The notes under the pieces were generated by a model, which saw only the letters and a program-made list of their open reading frames with translations, did not search any database and was not told the origin of the DNA. A program made the position numbers and the translations under genes. From NCBI RefSeq assembly GCF_024499015.1, contig NZ_CP098604.1, positions 1,798,001 through 1,862,000 on the forward strand: a stretch of 64,000 bases of DNA. Direction: 5' to 3'. Shown here piece after piece: positions 19,504 through 30,221 of the stretch; position 1 is the first letter of the stretch, and the number at the start of each line of letters is the position of its first letter. The stretch comes from Xanthomonas hortorum pv. pelargonii (GTDB taxonomy: Bacteria > Pseudomonadota > Gammaproteobacteria > Xanthomonadales > Xanthomonadaceae).

Positions 19504-20060
19504 GGCGGCAGTGTACCCAGCGTGGGGCGTCGGACGACAGGCAATGTCGCAAGTGACCTAGGCAGCATTACGAACTCGCTGAAGATACGATCCTGGCAAA
19601 CGTACGGCACCGGGCGCGACTGCGCGCGGGAAATCCAGCCCGTTGACGCACTTGCCACAGAGAGAGATTCGTCAGGGACCTGAAGACACCGCCTATGCTA
19701 TTTCTGGTTTCAAGGTTCTGTGGAGCAACAGAAGGCTTGTGCTCTTTCCACCGGTCTGGCCTTTTTGAGGACGCACGGCTCAGCCTTGCTGGAACCAAGC
19801 GGCGGCGCAGTCGCGGGGTGTCGTTGCGCTTTCTTCCATAGGCTGTAAGCCAAAGCTTGTCAGGATCTGTATAGACACCGTGCAACGGAGATGCCGCCAT
19901 CAGACCCTTCACGCATACCGATCATTAGCACCGTCGGTAACGTGGCTCGCTGCCGCTGTTGATACAGGATCAGGCGATGTTGTTGCGCCAGGGAGACTCG
20001 TCATGTCTGGCGCCACTGTTCCCCGACAAAGCCGCAACAATGCACTGACAAGGAATACGC
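19504..20060. other. intergenic region between divergent aceK and the LuxR-type gene
   Basis: 557 bp. A 114-codon open frame on the minus strand (19568-19912) lacks a ribosome site and a recognisable family and is not called. No terminator or repeat was seen. It should hold promoters for both flanking genes. Confidence 0.5.
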
Positions 20061-20645
20061 ATGCAGTTGTTGGTCCTGAGCGAGGTACAGATATATGGTG
20101 ATGCGCTCGATTCACTGCTACGCACCACGCAGTCACAGATGACAGTGACCCTGGCCACCAGCATCGGCGGAGCCGTCATCGAAATGGAAAAGCGTGCAAT
20201 GGATGCCGTGCTGCTGGATGTGGGAGCTGATGGCGTTCTGCAAAGCCTTTCGGCGCTCAGGCGTCGCTGGCCACAGACCTTGATGGTGGCATTCGGATTG
20301 AGTTCTTCCAGTCAGGAAGTGATCTGCAGCGGCGCAAGCATGAATTACATCTTTGGCCGTCAAGTGGGCATCGAGGAAATGCTGAGCGTCCTTAGCCACG
20401 AGCGTCCTCCCAACAGACGCGCCACGCCGCCCTCACCACAACCGACGATGTATCGACTCACCCCACGCGAGCGTGAGGTGGCCGACTTGTTATCGCGCGG
20501 GCTGAGCAACAAGGAAATTGCGCGCGACCTGCGTATCGAGCTGGCTACCGTAAAAAATCACGTACATAGCGTGCTCAGAAAGACCGATGCACGCACGCGC
20601 CTGCAAGCGGTGGTGAACATCGGCGCCGCTTTTTCCATGCCTTAG
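20061..20645 (+). CDS. LuxR/NarL-type response regulator with atypical receiver domain
   Basis: 194 residues. C-terminal residues about 130-190 are a clear LuxR helix-turn-helix (LTPREREVADLLSRGLSNKEIARDL...TVKNHVHSVLRKT). The N-terminal 120 residues have receiver-like layout (QLLVLSEVQIYGDAL...DAVLLDVGAD) but the acidic pair normally after the first strand is replaced by S-E and the conserved Lys region reads NYIFGR, so phosphorylation may be lost. AAGGA lies about 8 bases before the ATG. It converges on the metacaspase gene, the stop codons overlapping by four bases; no sensor kinase lies nearby. Targets are unknown. Confidence 0.85.
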   Translation: MQLLVLSEVQIYGDALDSLLRTTQSQMTVTLATSIGGAVIEMEKRAMDAVLLDVGADGVLQSLSALRRRWPQTLMVAFGLSSSSQEVICSGASMNYIFGRQVGIEEMLSVLSHERPPNRRATPPSPQPTMYRLTPREREVADLLSRGLSNKEIARDLRIELATVKNHVHSVLRKTDARTRLQAVVNIGAAFSMP

Positions 20646-22267
20646 ACCAGGGCCAGTGCGATGGGTGCAACGGTCTTTGCCACATCGAGCACAGTGTCAT
20701 ACCAGGCTTTATCGTAGCCCTCATCGTTTGGCGTGCCCGCGCTAACCGCAGGTGTGAACCCCTTGGTCTGCATTGCCTGGGTCACCATCGGCAACACGAT
20801 CGGCAATGCCGTGCTCACCGCGCGGCTGATGCTGTCATACCACGCTTTTTCATCCACGCTGCCCATGGCCAAGCCCTGCGCCTGCGCTGCCGGTGAAAAG
20901 CCCTTGCTTTGTATTGCCTGGGTCACGATCGGCAACACGATCGGCAGTGCCGTGCTCACCGCGCGGGTAATGCTGTCGTACCAGGCTTTCTCACCCACGC
21001 TGCCCACGGCCAGGCCCTGCGCCTGCGCCGTCGGTGAAAAGCCCTTGCTTTGCATTGCCTGGGTCACCATCGGCAACACGATCGGCAATGCCGTGCTCAC
21101 CGCGCGGCTGATGCTGTCGTACCACGCTTTTTCATCCACGCTGCCCACGGCCAGGCCCTGCGCCTGCGCTGTCGGTGAAAAGCCCTTGCTTTGCATTGCC
21201 TGGGTCACGATCGGCAACACGATCGGCAGTGCCGTGCTCACCGCGCGGGTGATGCTGTCGTACCACGCCTTGTCTACCGAAAGCGATTGGCCGGCTAGCA
21301 GGGCCGAGGAATTTAAACCACTGGACATGTATGCGGACATGACATTGACCTCTGAAGGATGCGAAGAAGGAAGGGAAACATTGGCAGGCGAAGAGGCGGC
21401 AAGCGGGTCGAGCTTCAAGAAGCTCAACTGCCCCATTCCGGCCGGCTTGATCGGCAACTTGATTGCGGGCGTCTGCTTCACGAACAGACGTCGAAGTGTG
21501 TTTCCCGCTCCGAGGACTAGGTCGATGGATGAGCGTGCTGCGCCAAGCTGATCGACCTGATCCAGCAAGGCGTATGTAAAGGCAGACATTCCGTTGGTTC
21601 CTGGCGTGGACGCAGATGCGGTCTCATCGGCTTGTGCTGCGGAGATGAGCAAGCCTTTGGACGCCGGAAGCGTGAGCGTGGTGACCGTTGCATCACCGGT
21701 GCCAGGAACATACCCCTTCGACGCAAGGGGCAGGACCAACCCGAATGGCCTGAAAGACACTGCAGCAGGCTCAAATCCCTTGGAGCTAATTACCTGGCTC
21801 GTCGGCGCCTCGGCAGTCCAGAACTTGGACTTGACGACATGGGCAATCCTGCCGTCTTCAGCAATGAAGAGTTTCTCCAAACCACCGGAGAAGCAGGTAT
21901 CCAGAACGATGGTCAGTACACCATCCGGCACCGACACCATTGCATCTGCCAATTCCGTGTCATCGAGGAACTGGCTGTCCTGCGTCACCAGCGCCTCGCG
22001 CAACTCGCCGTTGATCTGCGGCCGGTAGCCATGACCGGAGTAGAAGAACACCAGACGATCCTGCGGCGTGGCTCCATTGAACAACCATGCCAGTCCGTCC
22101 AGAACCGCATGTTTGCTTGCCTGCTGGTCGGTCAGCGCTTTGATTTCCTGAAATGCAAACTTGGACTGCAGGTGGGTTGAAAATGCGGTTGCGTCCTGTA
22201 CACAACTCGGTAGTGCATTGGTCCCTGGGTAGTTGTTGATACCAACTACAAGCGCTCGCGTTGTCAT
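20642..22267 (-). CDS. metacaspase (caspase-like C14 peptidase) with C-terminal tandem repeats
   Basis: 541 residues. Residues 1-270 are a caspase-fold domain: MTTRALVVGINNYPG, catalytic His in FFYSGHG (H79) and catalytic Cys in VLDTCFSGG (C125), so the dyad is intact; metacaspases cut after Arg/Lys. No signal peptide. After a linker, from K333 to the end, there are four copies of a 47-residue unit opening KAWYDSI(T/S)RAVSTALP and a fifth partial copy. The units are hydrophobic, helix-prone and carry Lys/Arg at fixed places. GGGAG precedes the start. Function is unknown; roles in stress-induced death or defence are proposed for bacterial relatives. Confidence 0.88.
   Translation of the reverse strand: MTTRALVVGINNYPGTNALPSCVQDATAFSTHLQSKFAFQEIKALTDQQASKHAVLDGLAWLFNGATPQDRLVFFYSGHGYRPQINGELREALVTQDSQFLDDTELADAMVSVPDGVLTIVLDTCFSGGLEKLFIAEDGRIAHVVKSKFWTAEAPTSQVISSKGFEPAAVSFRPFGLVLPLASKGYVPGTGDATVTTLTLPASKGLLISAAQADETASASTPGTNGMSAFTYALLDQVDQLGAARSSIDLVLGAGNTLRRLFVKQTPAIKLPIKPAGMGQLSFLKLDPLAASSPANVSLPSSHPSEVNVMSAYMSSGLNSSALLAGQSLSVDKAWYDSITRAVSTALPIVLPIVTQAMQSKGFSPTAQAQGLAVGSVDEKAWYDSISRAVSTALPIVLPMVTQAMQSKGFSPTAQAQGLAVGSVGEKAWYDSITRAVSTALPIVLPIVTQAIQSKGFSPAAQAQGLAMGSVDEKAWYDSISRAVSTALPIVLPMVTQAMQTKGFTPAVSAGTPNDEGYDKAWYDTVLDVAKTVAPIALALV
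20645..21271 (-). repeat. in-frame tandem repeat of 141 bp in the metacaspase gene
   Basis: Four near-identical 141-bp units plus a shorter divergent end unit, coding for residues 333-541. Units 1 and 3 carry SITRA/LPIVLPI and units 2 and 4 SISRA/LPIVLPM, an alternating pattern that suggests duplication of a two-unit block. Copy number may vary between strains. Confidence 0.92.
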
Positions 22268-22540
22268 CGGGAAGACTCCCTTGTATCGCGTTGATCGTTG
22301 CCCGGCGGTTTACCGAGTAAGCCAATGCTGGTCGCGTTTGTCCCAACCGGCCATGCATCGATGGATCCGGTTTTTATCCTCCATCGTGCCCATATCCATG
22401 GATCCAACGATCCAGCCGAACGCTCAAGTGTGTGTCTTACAGCGTATTGACATGGACGAGCACGCCAATGGTTGGCGATGGTCGGCGTTAGCGACGGCAT
22501 ACGCGATCGCACGCTGGCGGCCTTCTCATCGGTGTCGCGG

Positions 22541-22574
22541 AAACAGAACGACCCGCTTCGAACGAAGCGGGTCG
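22541..22574 (-). terminator. intrinsic terminator of icd
   Basis: Perfect 11-bp stem CGACCCGCTTC-GAAC-GAAGCGGGTCG, followed on the minus strand by TTCTGTTT, 54 bases after the icd stop. The rest of 22268-22627 is the upstream region of the metacaspase gene; no gene is seen in it. Confidence 0.82.
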
Positions 22575-22627
22575 TGGGGACATGCATGCGGACAGGCCGC
22601 CTCAGAAGGCGGCTTCAGCCATCAGGA

Positions 22628-24979
<2,352 letters not shown>

Positions 24980-25109
24980 TCAGCACGGCATTGTCGCGTC
25001 TGAGCCGCGCCCGGGTAAAGCGACCACAGGCGGATGCTCCATCCCGTGACCCGGCCAATCGACATGGATGCAGCTGTAACGAATGTGTCGCGTCGCAACG
25101 TGGCGCAGC

Positions 25110-25136
25110 AAAAAGGCGCGATCGTGTGATCGCGCC
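25110..25136 (-). terminator. intrinsic terminator after the lipoprotein gene
   Basis: GGCGCGATC-GTGT-GATCGCGCC stem, with five A residues on its left that read TTTTT after the stem on the minus strand. It lies 155 bases after the lipoprotein stop. The interval 24860-25290 otherwise shows no gene and should hold the icd promoter. Confidence 0.8.
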
Positions 25137-25290
25137 CTGATGGCTTACCGCTTGATGGCTTGCTGGAAGAACAGCGACGAAGTGATCGCCCTGTTGGCGA
25201 AATGTTGGCGGGCCAGCGTGTTACCGCCCTGCTCCGCCAGCATCTATGTCTACACGCAGCGTGCTGCGGCGTGCTTGCGCGCGGTTCTTC

Positions 25291-25845
25291 TTACTTTACC
25301 GTAATGGTCTGCGGATTACCCGCCGGCTTGCCATCCACCATCACCTGCGCGGTGTAGGTGCCAGCCGGCCAGCCATCGGGCTTGCTGAAGCTGAGGTTGG
25401 TGGTTTCTGCGCCGGTGGTGGTCAAGGTGGCGTTCTGCTCACCAGCGACCTGGCCGTCCTGGTAGGTGAGCTTGGCCGAAACCGCCACGTTGCTCGCGCT
25501 GCCATCGGTTTTCACCGAGACGATGATGGTGTCTTTGCTGCCGATATTGGCCGACGGAGTCACTGTCTTGTCTGCGGCAGCAGTGGTGCCGACCGCGACG
25601 CTGGACACCGTCACTGCCGCGCCGGTTGCGGCGGCACTGTCGGTACTGGCAGCACCGGTGGCGGTGCTCTGGCCAGCCTGATCACTTGCGGGCGGCGTGC
25701 CCGCCGGGCCGGGCATCGCTTCGGTGGCGGCACCGGAGGTTGGATCCTTCGACACGCTGGCATCTTCTTCTTTCTTGCAACCTGATAGTGCGAGCACGCC
25801 GACAAGAGCAATGGCGAGCGTGCTTGAAACGGATTTGGTACGCAT
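25291..25845 (-). CDS. small Ala/Thr/Ser-rich lipoprotein with beta-sandwich-like end
   Basis: 184 residues. Signal sequence MRTKSVSSTLAIALVGVLAL ends in the lipobox LSGC (C23) followed by KKEED. Residues 30-85 are low-complexity A/S/T/G, and the C-terminal 100 (SKDTIIVSVKTDG...AKLTYQDGQ...WPAGTYTAQVMVDGKPAG) have the layout of an immunoglobulin-like domain. GGAG precedes the ATG at 25845. No enzyme motif is seen; a conserved Xanthomonas envelope protein of unknown function. Confidence 0.8.
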   Translation of the reverse strand: MRTKSVSSTLAIALVGVLALSGCKKEEDASVSKDPTSGAATEAMPGPAGTPPASDQAGQSTATGAASTDSAAATGAAVTVSSVAVGTTAAADKTVTPSANIGSKDTIIVSVKTDGSASNVAVSAKLTYQDGQVAGEQNATLTTTGAETTNLSFSKPDGWPAGTYTAQVMVDGKPAGNPQTITVK

Positions 25846-25935
25846 GAATGAATCTCCGGCTAAACGAATGGGGTTTGTTGAGGAAAGCATTGAGTGGAAC
25901 AGATCACCAAGCCAGCGACTGGCTAAATCAGGCGT

Positions 25936-26229
25936 TTATGCCTTTGGTGGCAAGTGCAACACCTGTCCCGGAAAAATCTTGTCCGGATCCTTGAGCGTCT
26001 CGCGATTGGCCTCGAAAATGCGCGGCCACAGATTGCCGTCGCCATAATGGCGTTTGGCAATACTGGAAAGGCTGTCGCCTGCCTGCACGGTCACCGTCTC
26101 TTCGACGATCTGCGCCGTGCTTTGCACGCTGCTGCGGACGTTGGAAAAATCCGGCGCTGGCGTGACATCGGCGGTGCTGTCGACCGACGAGGTTACGTTG
26201 GAAAAATCTGCTTTCTTGTCGACACTCAT
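25936..26229 (-). CDS. small LysM-domain protein
   Basis: 97 residues from [12 protein letters not shown]. The first half contains two similar segments ([14 protein letters not shown] and [14 protein letters not shown]), an internal duplication. The second half is one LysM domain ([47 protein letters not shown]), which binds N-acetylglucosamine polymers; the layout resembles the C-terminus of YgaU/Kbp. There is no signal peptide, so it may be cytosolic or exported by another route. AGGATG supports the start at 26229; an ATG three codons earlier (26238) is the alternative. Confidence 0.82.
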   Translation of the reverse strand: MSVDKKADFSNVTSSVDSTADVTPAPDFSNVRSSVQSTAQIVEETVTVQAGDSLSSIAKRHYGDGNLWPRIFEANRETLKDPDKIFPGQVLHLPPKA

Positions 26230-26332
26230 TGCTGCCATCCTGCGTGCATCACGATGACTGCAGCGTGCGCGGAGCGCCGTTAAGCGTGGATCGCGCCGCC
26301 GTGAAGCTGGCGCGATCCTCCAGCACGGCCGG

Positions 26333-27148
26333 CTACTGGCGCAGGTCGCGGAAAATCGACAGCGGTGTCGGCACGCTGGGCGAACTGCGCAATGGGTTGA
26401 TGTCCAGTCCGCCTCGACGGGTATAACGCGCCTCCACCACCAACCACTCGGGCGCGCAGCGGATCAGCACGTCATGGAAGATGCGCTCCACGCATTGCTC
26501 ATGAAACTCGGCGTGGTCGCGGAAACTCACCAGATAGCGCAACAGGCCTTCGCGGTCGATCGGCGCGCCGCGATAGCGCAGCGTGACGCTGGCCCAATCC
26601 GGTTGACCGGTAACCGGGCAATTGGATTTGAGCAACGCCGAGGTCAGCACTTCTTCCACGATTGGTTGTGTGTGCGCTGAGAGATACGCGGCATTGGGCG
26701 GGCCGTAGTCGTCGATGCTGACATCCAGCGCGTCGATCGACTCGCCCTCGCCCACCGCATCGATCGGCGGCAGACCGAATTCCACCGCCACATCGGCACC
26801 GGCGCGCGTGGACAGGTCGGAGGCAATACGCGTGCGCACCGCTTCGGCACTGTTGAAGCGGGTGGCGTTGAGCGAGTTGAGATACAGCTTGAGCGATTTG
26901 GATTCGATCAACGACGGCGAATCGCTGGGCACATGCAAGGTAGCGGTGGCCACGCAGGGTTTGCCCTGTGCATCGAGCCAGCTGAGTTCATAGGCATGCC
27001 AGCGATCGCGGCCGATAAAAGGCAGCGCGCCGGTCAGGCCGATCGCCTCGCGCCCGGCCGCGCGCGGAATCGGAAACAACAGCGACGGATCGTAGCCGCT
27101 GGGATACGCGACCTCACGACCGAGAGAGGAATCTTCTGGGGTATTCAT
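26333..27148 (-). CDS. queF: NADPH-dependent 7-cyano-7-deazaguanine reductase QueF
   Basis: Reduces preQ0 to preQ1 in queuosine biosynthesis. 271 residues, the long two-T-fold form as in E. coli YqcD. The NADPH/QueF motif [11 protein letters not shown] and the thioimide-forming Cys in [11 protein letters not shown] are present, followed by [15 protein letters not shown] with the substrate-binding Glu. No other queuosine gene is adjacent; queA/tgt must lie elsewhere. Confidence 0.97.
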   Translation of the reverse strand: MNTPEDSSLGREVAYPSGYDPSLLFPIPRAAGREAIGLTGALPFIGRDRWHAYELSWLDAQGKPCVATATLHVPSDSPSLIESKSLKLYLNSLNATRFNSAEAVRTRIASDLSTRAGADVAVEFGLPPIDAVGEGESIDALDVSIDDYGPPNAAYLSAHTQPIVEEVLTSALLKSNCPVTGQPDWASVTLRYRGAPIDREGLLRYLVSFRDHAEFHEQCVERIFHDVLIRCAPEWLVVEARYTRRGGLDINPLRSSPSVPTPLSIFRDLRQ

Positions 27149-27288
27149 GCCGCCATTTTAGGGCGAGCGGGCTGGCCGTGAGGTGTATGGCAGACGCTGG
27201 GGCGAGCTGGCGGCAGAAGCAGCGGGCCGTCAAGCGGCCCGCCGCCCCACACGATCACCAACGCTCAGCGGAACCGCGCAACTGCACA

Positions 27289-27315
27289 CGATTCCCGATT
27301 CCCGATTCCCGATTC
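27289..27315. repeat. CGATTCC-type short tandem repeat downstream of the M20 gene
   Basis: The heptamer CGATTCC/CCCGATT repeats about 3.7 times, abutting the stop codon of the M20 gene. Similar stretches lie at 33561-33590, 62588-62620 and 62675-62706, always between or at the ends of genes. Confidence 0.85.
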
Positions 27316-28630
27316 AGCCAGCCTCACCCTGATGCAGATAATCCAGCGATACCTGCAACAGCGCGCGCAAACCCACATCCAGCGACGACTCGTCGAGCAG
27401 GAACTGCGGCGAATGATTGCTGGGCGCGGTCGCCGGGTCGATGCCCTTGGCGGTGGAGCCGACGAAGAAGAACATCGACGGTACCTGCTGGGCATAGAAC
27501 GAGAAGTCTTCCGCGCCCATCTGCAACGGCGGCTCATAGACATTGTCGGCGCCGACCACGGCCTGCAGGCTGGGCAGCATCTTCGCGGTCAATGCAGGGT
27601 CGTTGACCGTGGCCGGGTTGCCGGGCTGGTCCGGCACCTGTGCCTCAACGGTGGCCCCGTGGGCGGCGGCGGTGTGCTCGGCCACGGTCTTGAGGTCGGC
27701 GAAGATCTGCTGGCGCATGGCTTCGTCGAAGGTGCGGATGGTGCCGACCATCTCCACGTCATCGGGAATGATGTTGTAGCGGATGCCACCCTTGATCGCG
27801 CCGAAGCTCAGCACCGCCGGCTGCTTGGACAGGTTGGCGCGGCGGCTGATCACGGTCTGCGCAGCGCCGATCATGTCGGCACTGGCCACGATCGGGTCGA
27901 TACCGTTCCATGGTGCCGAGCCATGCGTCTGGCGGCCGATCATCTTGATCGCAAAGCGGTCCGAGGCGGCCATCAGCGGGCCGCTACGCACCGCGATCTT
28001 GCCGGCCTGCACGCTGGAGAACACATGCAGGCCGAACACCGCCTGCGGCTTGAAGTCGGCAAACAGGCCTTCCTTGAGCATCAGCGAGGCGCCGCCCTCT
28101 TCGTTGCCGGGTGCGCCCTCTTCGGAGGGCTGGAAGATCAGCATCACTTCGCCGGGCAACTGGTCGCGCATGCCCACCAGCGCTTCGGCCACGCCGAGCA
28201 GGATCGCGGTATGCGCGTCGTGGCCGCAGGCGTGCATCACCCCGACCTGCTCGCCGCGGTACTCGGCAGTGACCTTGGAAGCGAACGGCAGCCCGGTCTG
28301 CTCTTTCACCGGCAGGGCGTCCATATCCGCACGCAAGGCGATCTTGGGACCCGGCTTGCCGCCCTTGATGATGGCCACCACACCGTGATGGGCGATGCCG
28401 GTGCGCGGCTTGAGGCCGAGCTTGCGCAGCTGCGCAGCCACCGTGGCGGCGGTGCGCTCCTCGCGGTTGGACAGTTCCGGATGCTGATGGAAGTCGCGGC
28501 GCCACTGCACCAGCTTGGTCTGCAACGGCGCGGCGGCGGCCTGCACTTCGGGCCGGGGCGCAGCCTGGGCGGCGGCGAGCGTGGGCAGGGCGAGCAATAG
28601 CGCGCTGGTCAGCAGGCGGGAGTGGCGCAT
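27314..28630 (-). CDS. exported M20-family amidohydrolase/aminoacylase
   Basis: 438 residues with signal peptide MRHSRLLTSALLLALPTLAAAQ. Metal-dependent hydrolase of the M20D group (hippurate/N-acyl amino-acid amidohydrolases): FHQHPELSNRE, ALRADMDALPV, HACGHDAHTAILLG, the acidic pair in QPSEEG, and the C-terminal His in ATAPSNHSPQF are visible. It would release amino acids from N-acyl or peptide conjugates in the periplasm. It stands alone, divergent from the RND efflux operon with a 256-bp shared upstream region. Confidence 0.92.
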   Translation of the reverse strand: MRHSRLLTSALLLALPTLAAAQAAPRPEVQAAAAPLQTKLVQWRRDFHQHPELSNREERTAATVAAQLRKLGLKPRTGIAHHGVVAIIKGGKPGPKIALRADMDALPVKEQTGLPFASKVTAEYRGEQVGVMHACGHDAHTAILLGVAEALVGMRDQLPGEVMLIFQPSEEGAPGNEEGGASLMLKEGLFADFKPQAVFGLHVFSSVQAGKIAVRSGPLMAASDRFAIKMIGRQTHGSAPWNGIDPIVASADMIGAAQTVISRRANLSKQPAVLSFGAIKGGIRYNIIPDDVEMVGTIRTFDEAMRQQIFADLKTVAEHTAAAHGATVEAQVPDQPGNPATVNDPALTAKMLPSLQAVVGADNVYEPPLQMGAEDFSFYAQQVPSMFFFVGSTAKGIDPATAPSNHSPQFLLDESSLDVGLRALLQVSLDYLHQGEAG

Positions 28631-28886
28631 CGAGAATCCTCTAAAGATGGTTGCTTAATGTAGTGCACCCGCGCAGCTGGCGGGCTGCGGTGGTGCCCGA
28701 TTCAGCCCGCCGGTCAACCGTGGCGACCGTGGTGCGTTGCTGCTGTACTGCATCTGTGAACGTCGTGGCCGTTTCGCTTGGCGAGCCGTTACTTCAGTAA
28801 CGCTCAATTGCTTGGGCGCAACGATATGCTTCGCACAGCTGCCCCACGGTCGCATCAGCGCCCGGCCCGCCCTCAGGAGTTGTCGC

Positions 28887-30128
28887 ATGTCGCGTTTTTG
28901 GAAGATCACACTGCTGGTCGTAGCGGTGCTTGTCGTGGTGTTCGTTGCAATGCGCATGTTCGGTGGGGGCAATCACGGCAAGCGCGCGGGCGCGCCGGAC
29001 GGCAGCGGCAGCGAAGACCACGGCCCGGTGCCGGTCACGGTGGTGGCTGCCACCACCCAGGACGTGCCGGTCTACGCCAGCGCGTTGGGCACGGTCACCG
29101 CGCTCAACACGGTCACGGTCAACCCGCAGGTCGGCGGCCAGCTGATGAGCCTGAATTTCCAGGAGGGCCAGGAAGTGAAGAAGGGCCAGCTGCTGGCGCA
29201 GATCGATCCACGCAGCCTGCAGGCCAGCTATGACCAGTCGCTGGCGGCCAAGCGCCAGAACCAGGCGCTGCTGGCCACCGCGCGGGTCAACTACCAGCGC
29301 TCCAACGATCCGGCCTACAAGCAGTACGTCTCGCGCACCGATCTGGACACCCAGCGCAACCAGGTGGCGCAGTACGAGGCAGCGGTGTCGGCCAACGATG
29401 CGCAGATGCGCGCGGCCCAGGTGCAGTTGCAGTTCACCCGCATCCTGGCACCGATCGACGGCATTGCCGGCATCCGCGGTGTGGACGTGGGCAATATCGT
29501 CAGCAGCACCTCCACCATCGTCACCCTGACCCAGATCCGCCCGATCTACGTGTCCTTCAACCTGCCCGAGCGCGAGCTGCAGGCGGTGCGCAGCGGACAG
29601 GCGGCCGCCGCGCTGGGCGTGGCGGCGCTGGATCGCGGCGATGCGCACATCATCAGCGGCGACGGCAAGCTGGACGTCATCGACAACCGCATCGCCGCCG
29701 ACAGCGGCACCTTCGGCGCACGCGCGATCTTCGACAACGCCGACAACGCGTTGTGGCCTGGCCAGTTCGTCAACGTGCGCCTGCAGCTGCGCACCATCTC
29801 CGGCGGCACCGTGGTGCCGACCCAGGCGGTGCAGCGCGGCCCGGACGGCGATTACGTGTACGTGGTGGGCAGCGACAACACCGCGCAGATGCGCACCGTG
29901 GTGCAGGGCGTGGAGGTGGACGACAGCCACGTGCAGATCACCAAGGGGCTCAAACAGGGCGAGCGGGTGGTGACCGAGGGCCAGTTCCGCTTGAAGCCGG
30001 GCAGCAAGGTCAGCGCGCTCAAGCCGGGCGAAACACCGCCCGAGCCCACCGAGGCCGAACTCAAGGCCGTGCAGGACAAGAGCCGTGGCGGCGCCGGCGG
30101 CCGACGCAGCGGCGGCGGCCCGCGCTAA
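28887..30128 (+). CDS. mdtA: RND efflux periplasmic adaptor, MdtA-like
   Basis: 413 residues. Membrane fusion protein: an N-terminal uncleaved anchor (ITLLVVAVLVVVFVAM) with no lipobox, first barrel VTVVAATTQDVPVYASALGTV, lipoyl halves VNPQVGGQLMSLNFQEGQEVKKGQLLAQID and RILAPIDGIAGIRGVDVGN separated by a helical hairpin, then the beta-barrel domain and a Gly/Arg-rich tail. Links the inner-membrane RND pump to an outer-membrane channel. ATG at 28887 has CAGGAG upstream. First gene of an operon with two RND pumps; no TolC-type channel gene follows, so the channel is shared or elsewhere. Confidence 0.92.
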   Translation: MSRFWKITLLVVAVLVVVFVAMRMFGGGNHGKRAGAPDGSGSEDHGPVPVTVVAATTQDVPVYASALGTVTALNTVTVNPQVGGQLMSLNFQEGQEVKKGQLLAQIDPRSLQASYDQSLAAKRQNQALLATARVNYQRSNDPAYKQYVSRTDLDTQRNQVAQYEAAVSANDAQMRAAQVQLQFTRILAPIDGIAGIRGVDVGNIVSSTSTIVTLTQIRPIYVSFNLPERELQAVRSGQAAAALGVAALDRGDAHIISGDGKLDVIDNRIAADSGTFGARAIFDNADNALWPGQFVNVRLQLRTISGGTVVPTQAVQRGPDGDYVYVVGSDNTAQMRTVVQGVEVDDSHVQITKGLKQGERVVTEGQFRLKPGSKVSALKPGETPPEPTEAELKAVQDKSRGGAGGRRSGGGPR

Positions 30129-30221
30129 CTCGCGACCACCGGCGACGGGACTTCCGTCGCCGGTGCGCGTCGGCGCATTGCGCGCCGGCACCGATTGACG
30201 TCTTCAGCAAGGATTCCCCCC

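Noticed and set aside
19568-19912. Small gene between aceK and the LuxR-type gene
   Set aside because: No ribosome site, no recognised family and no codon-usage sign that sets it apart from chance frames.
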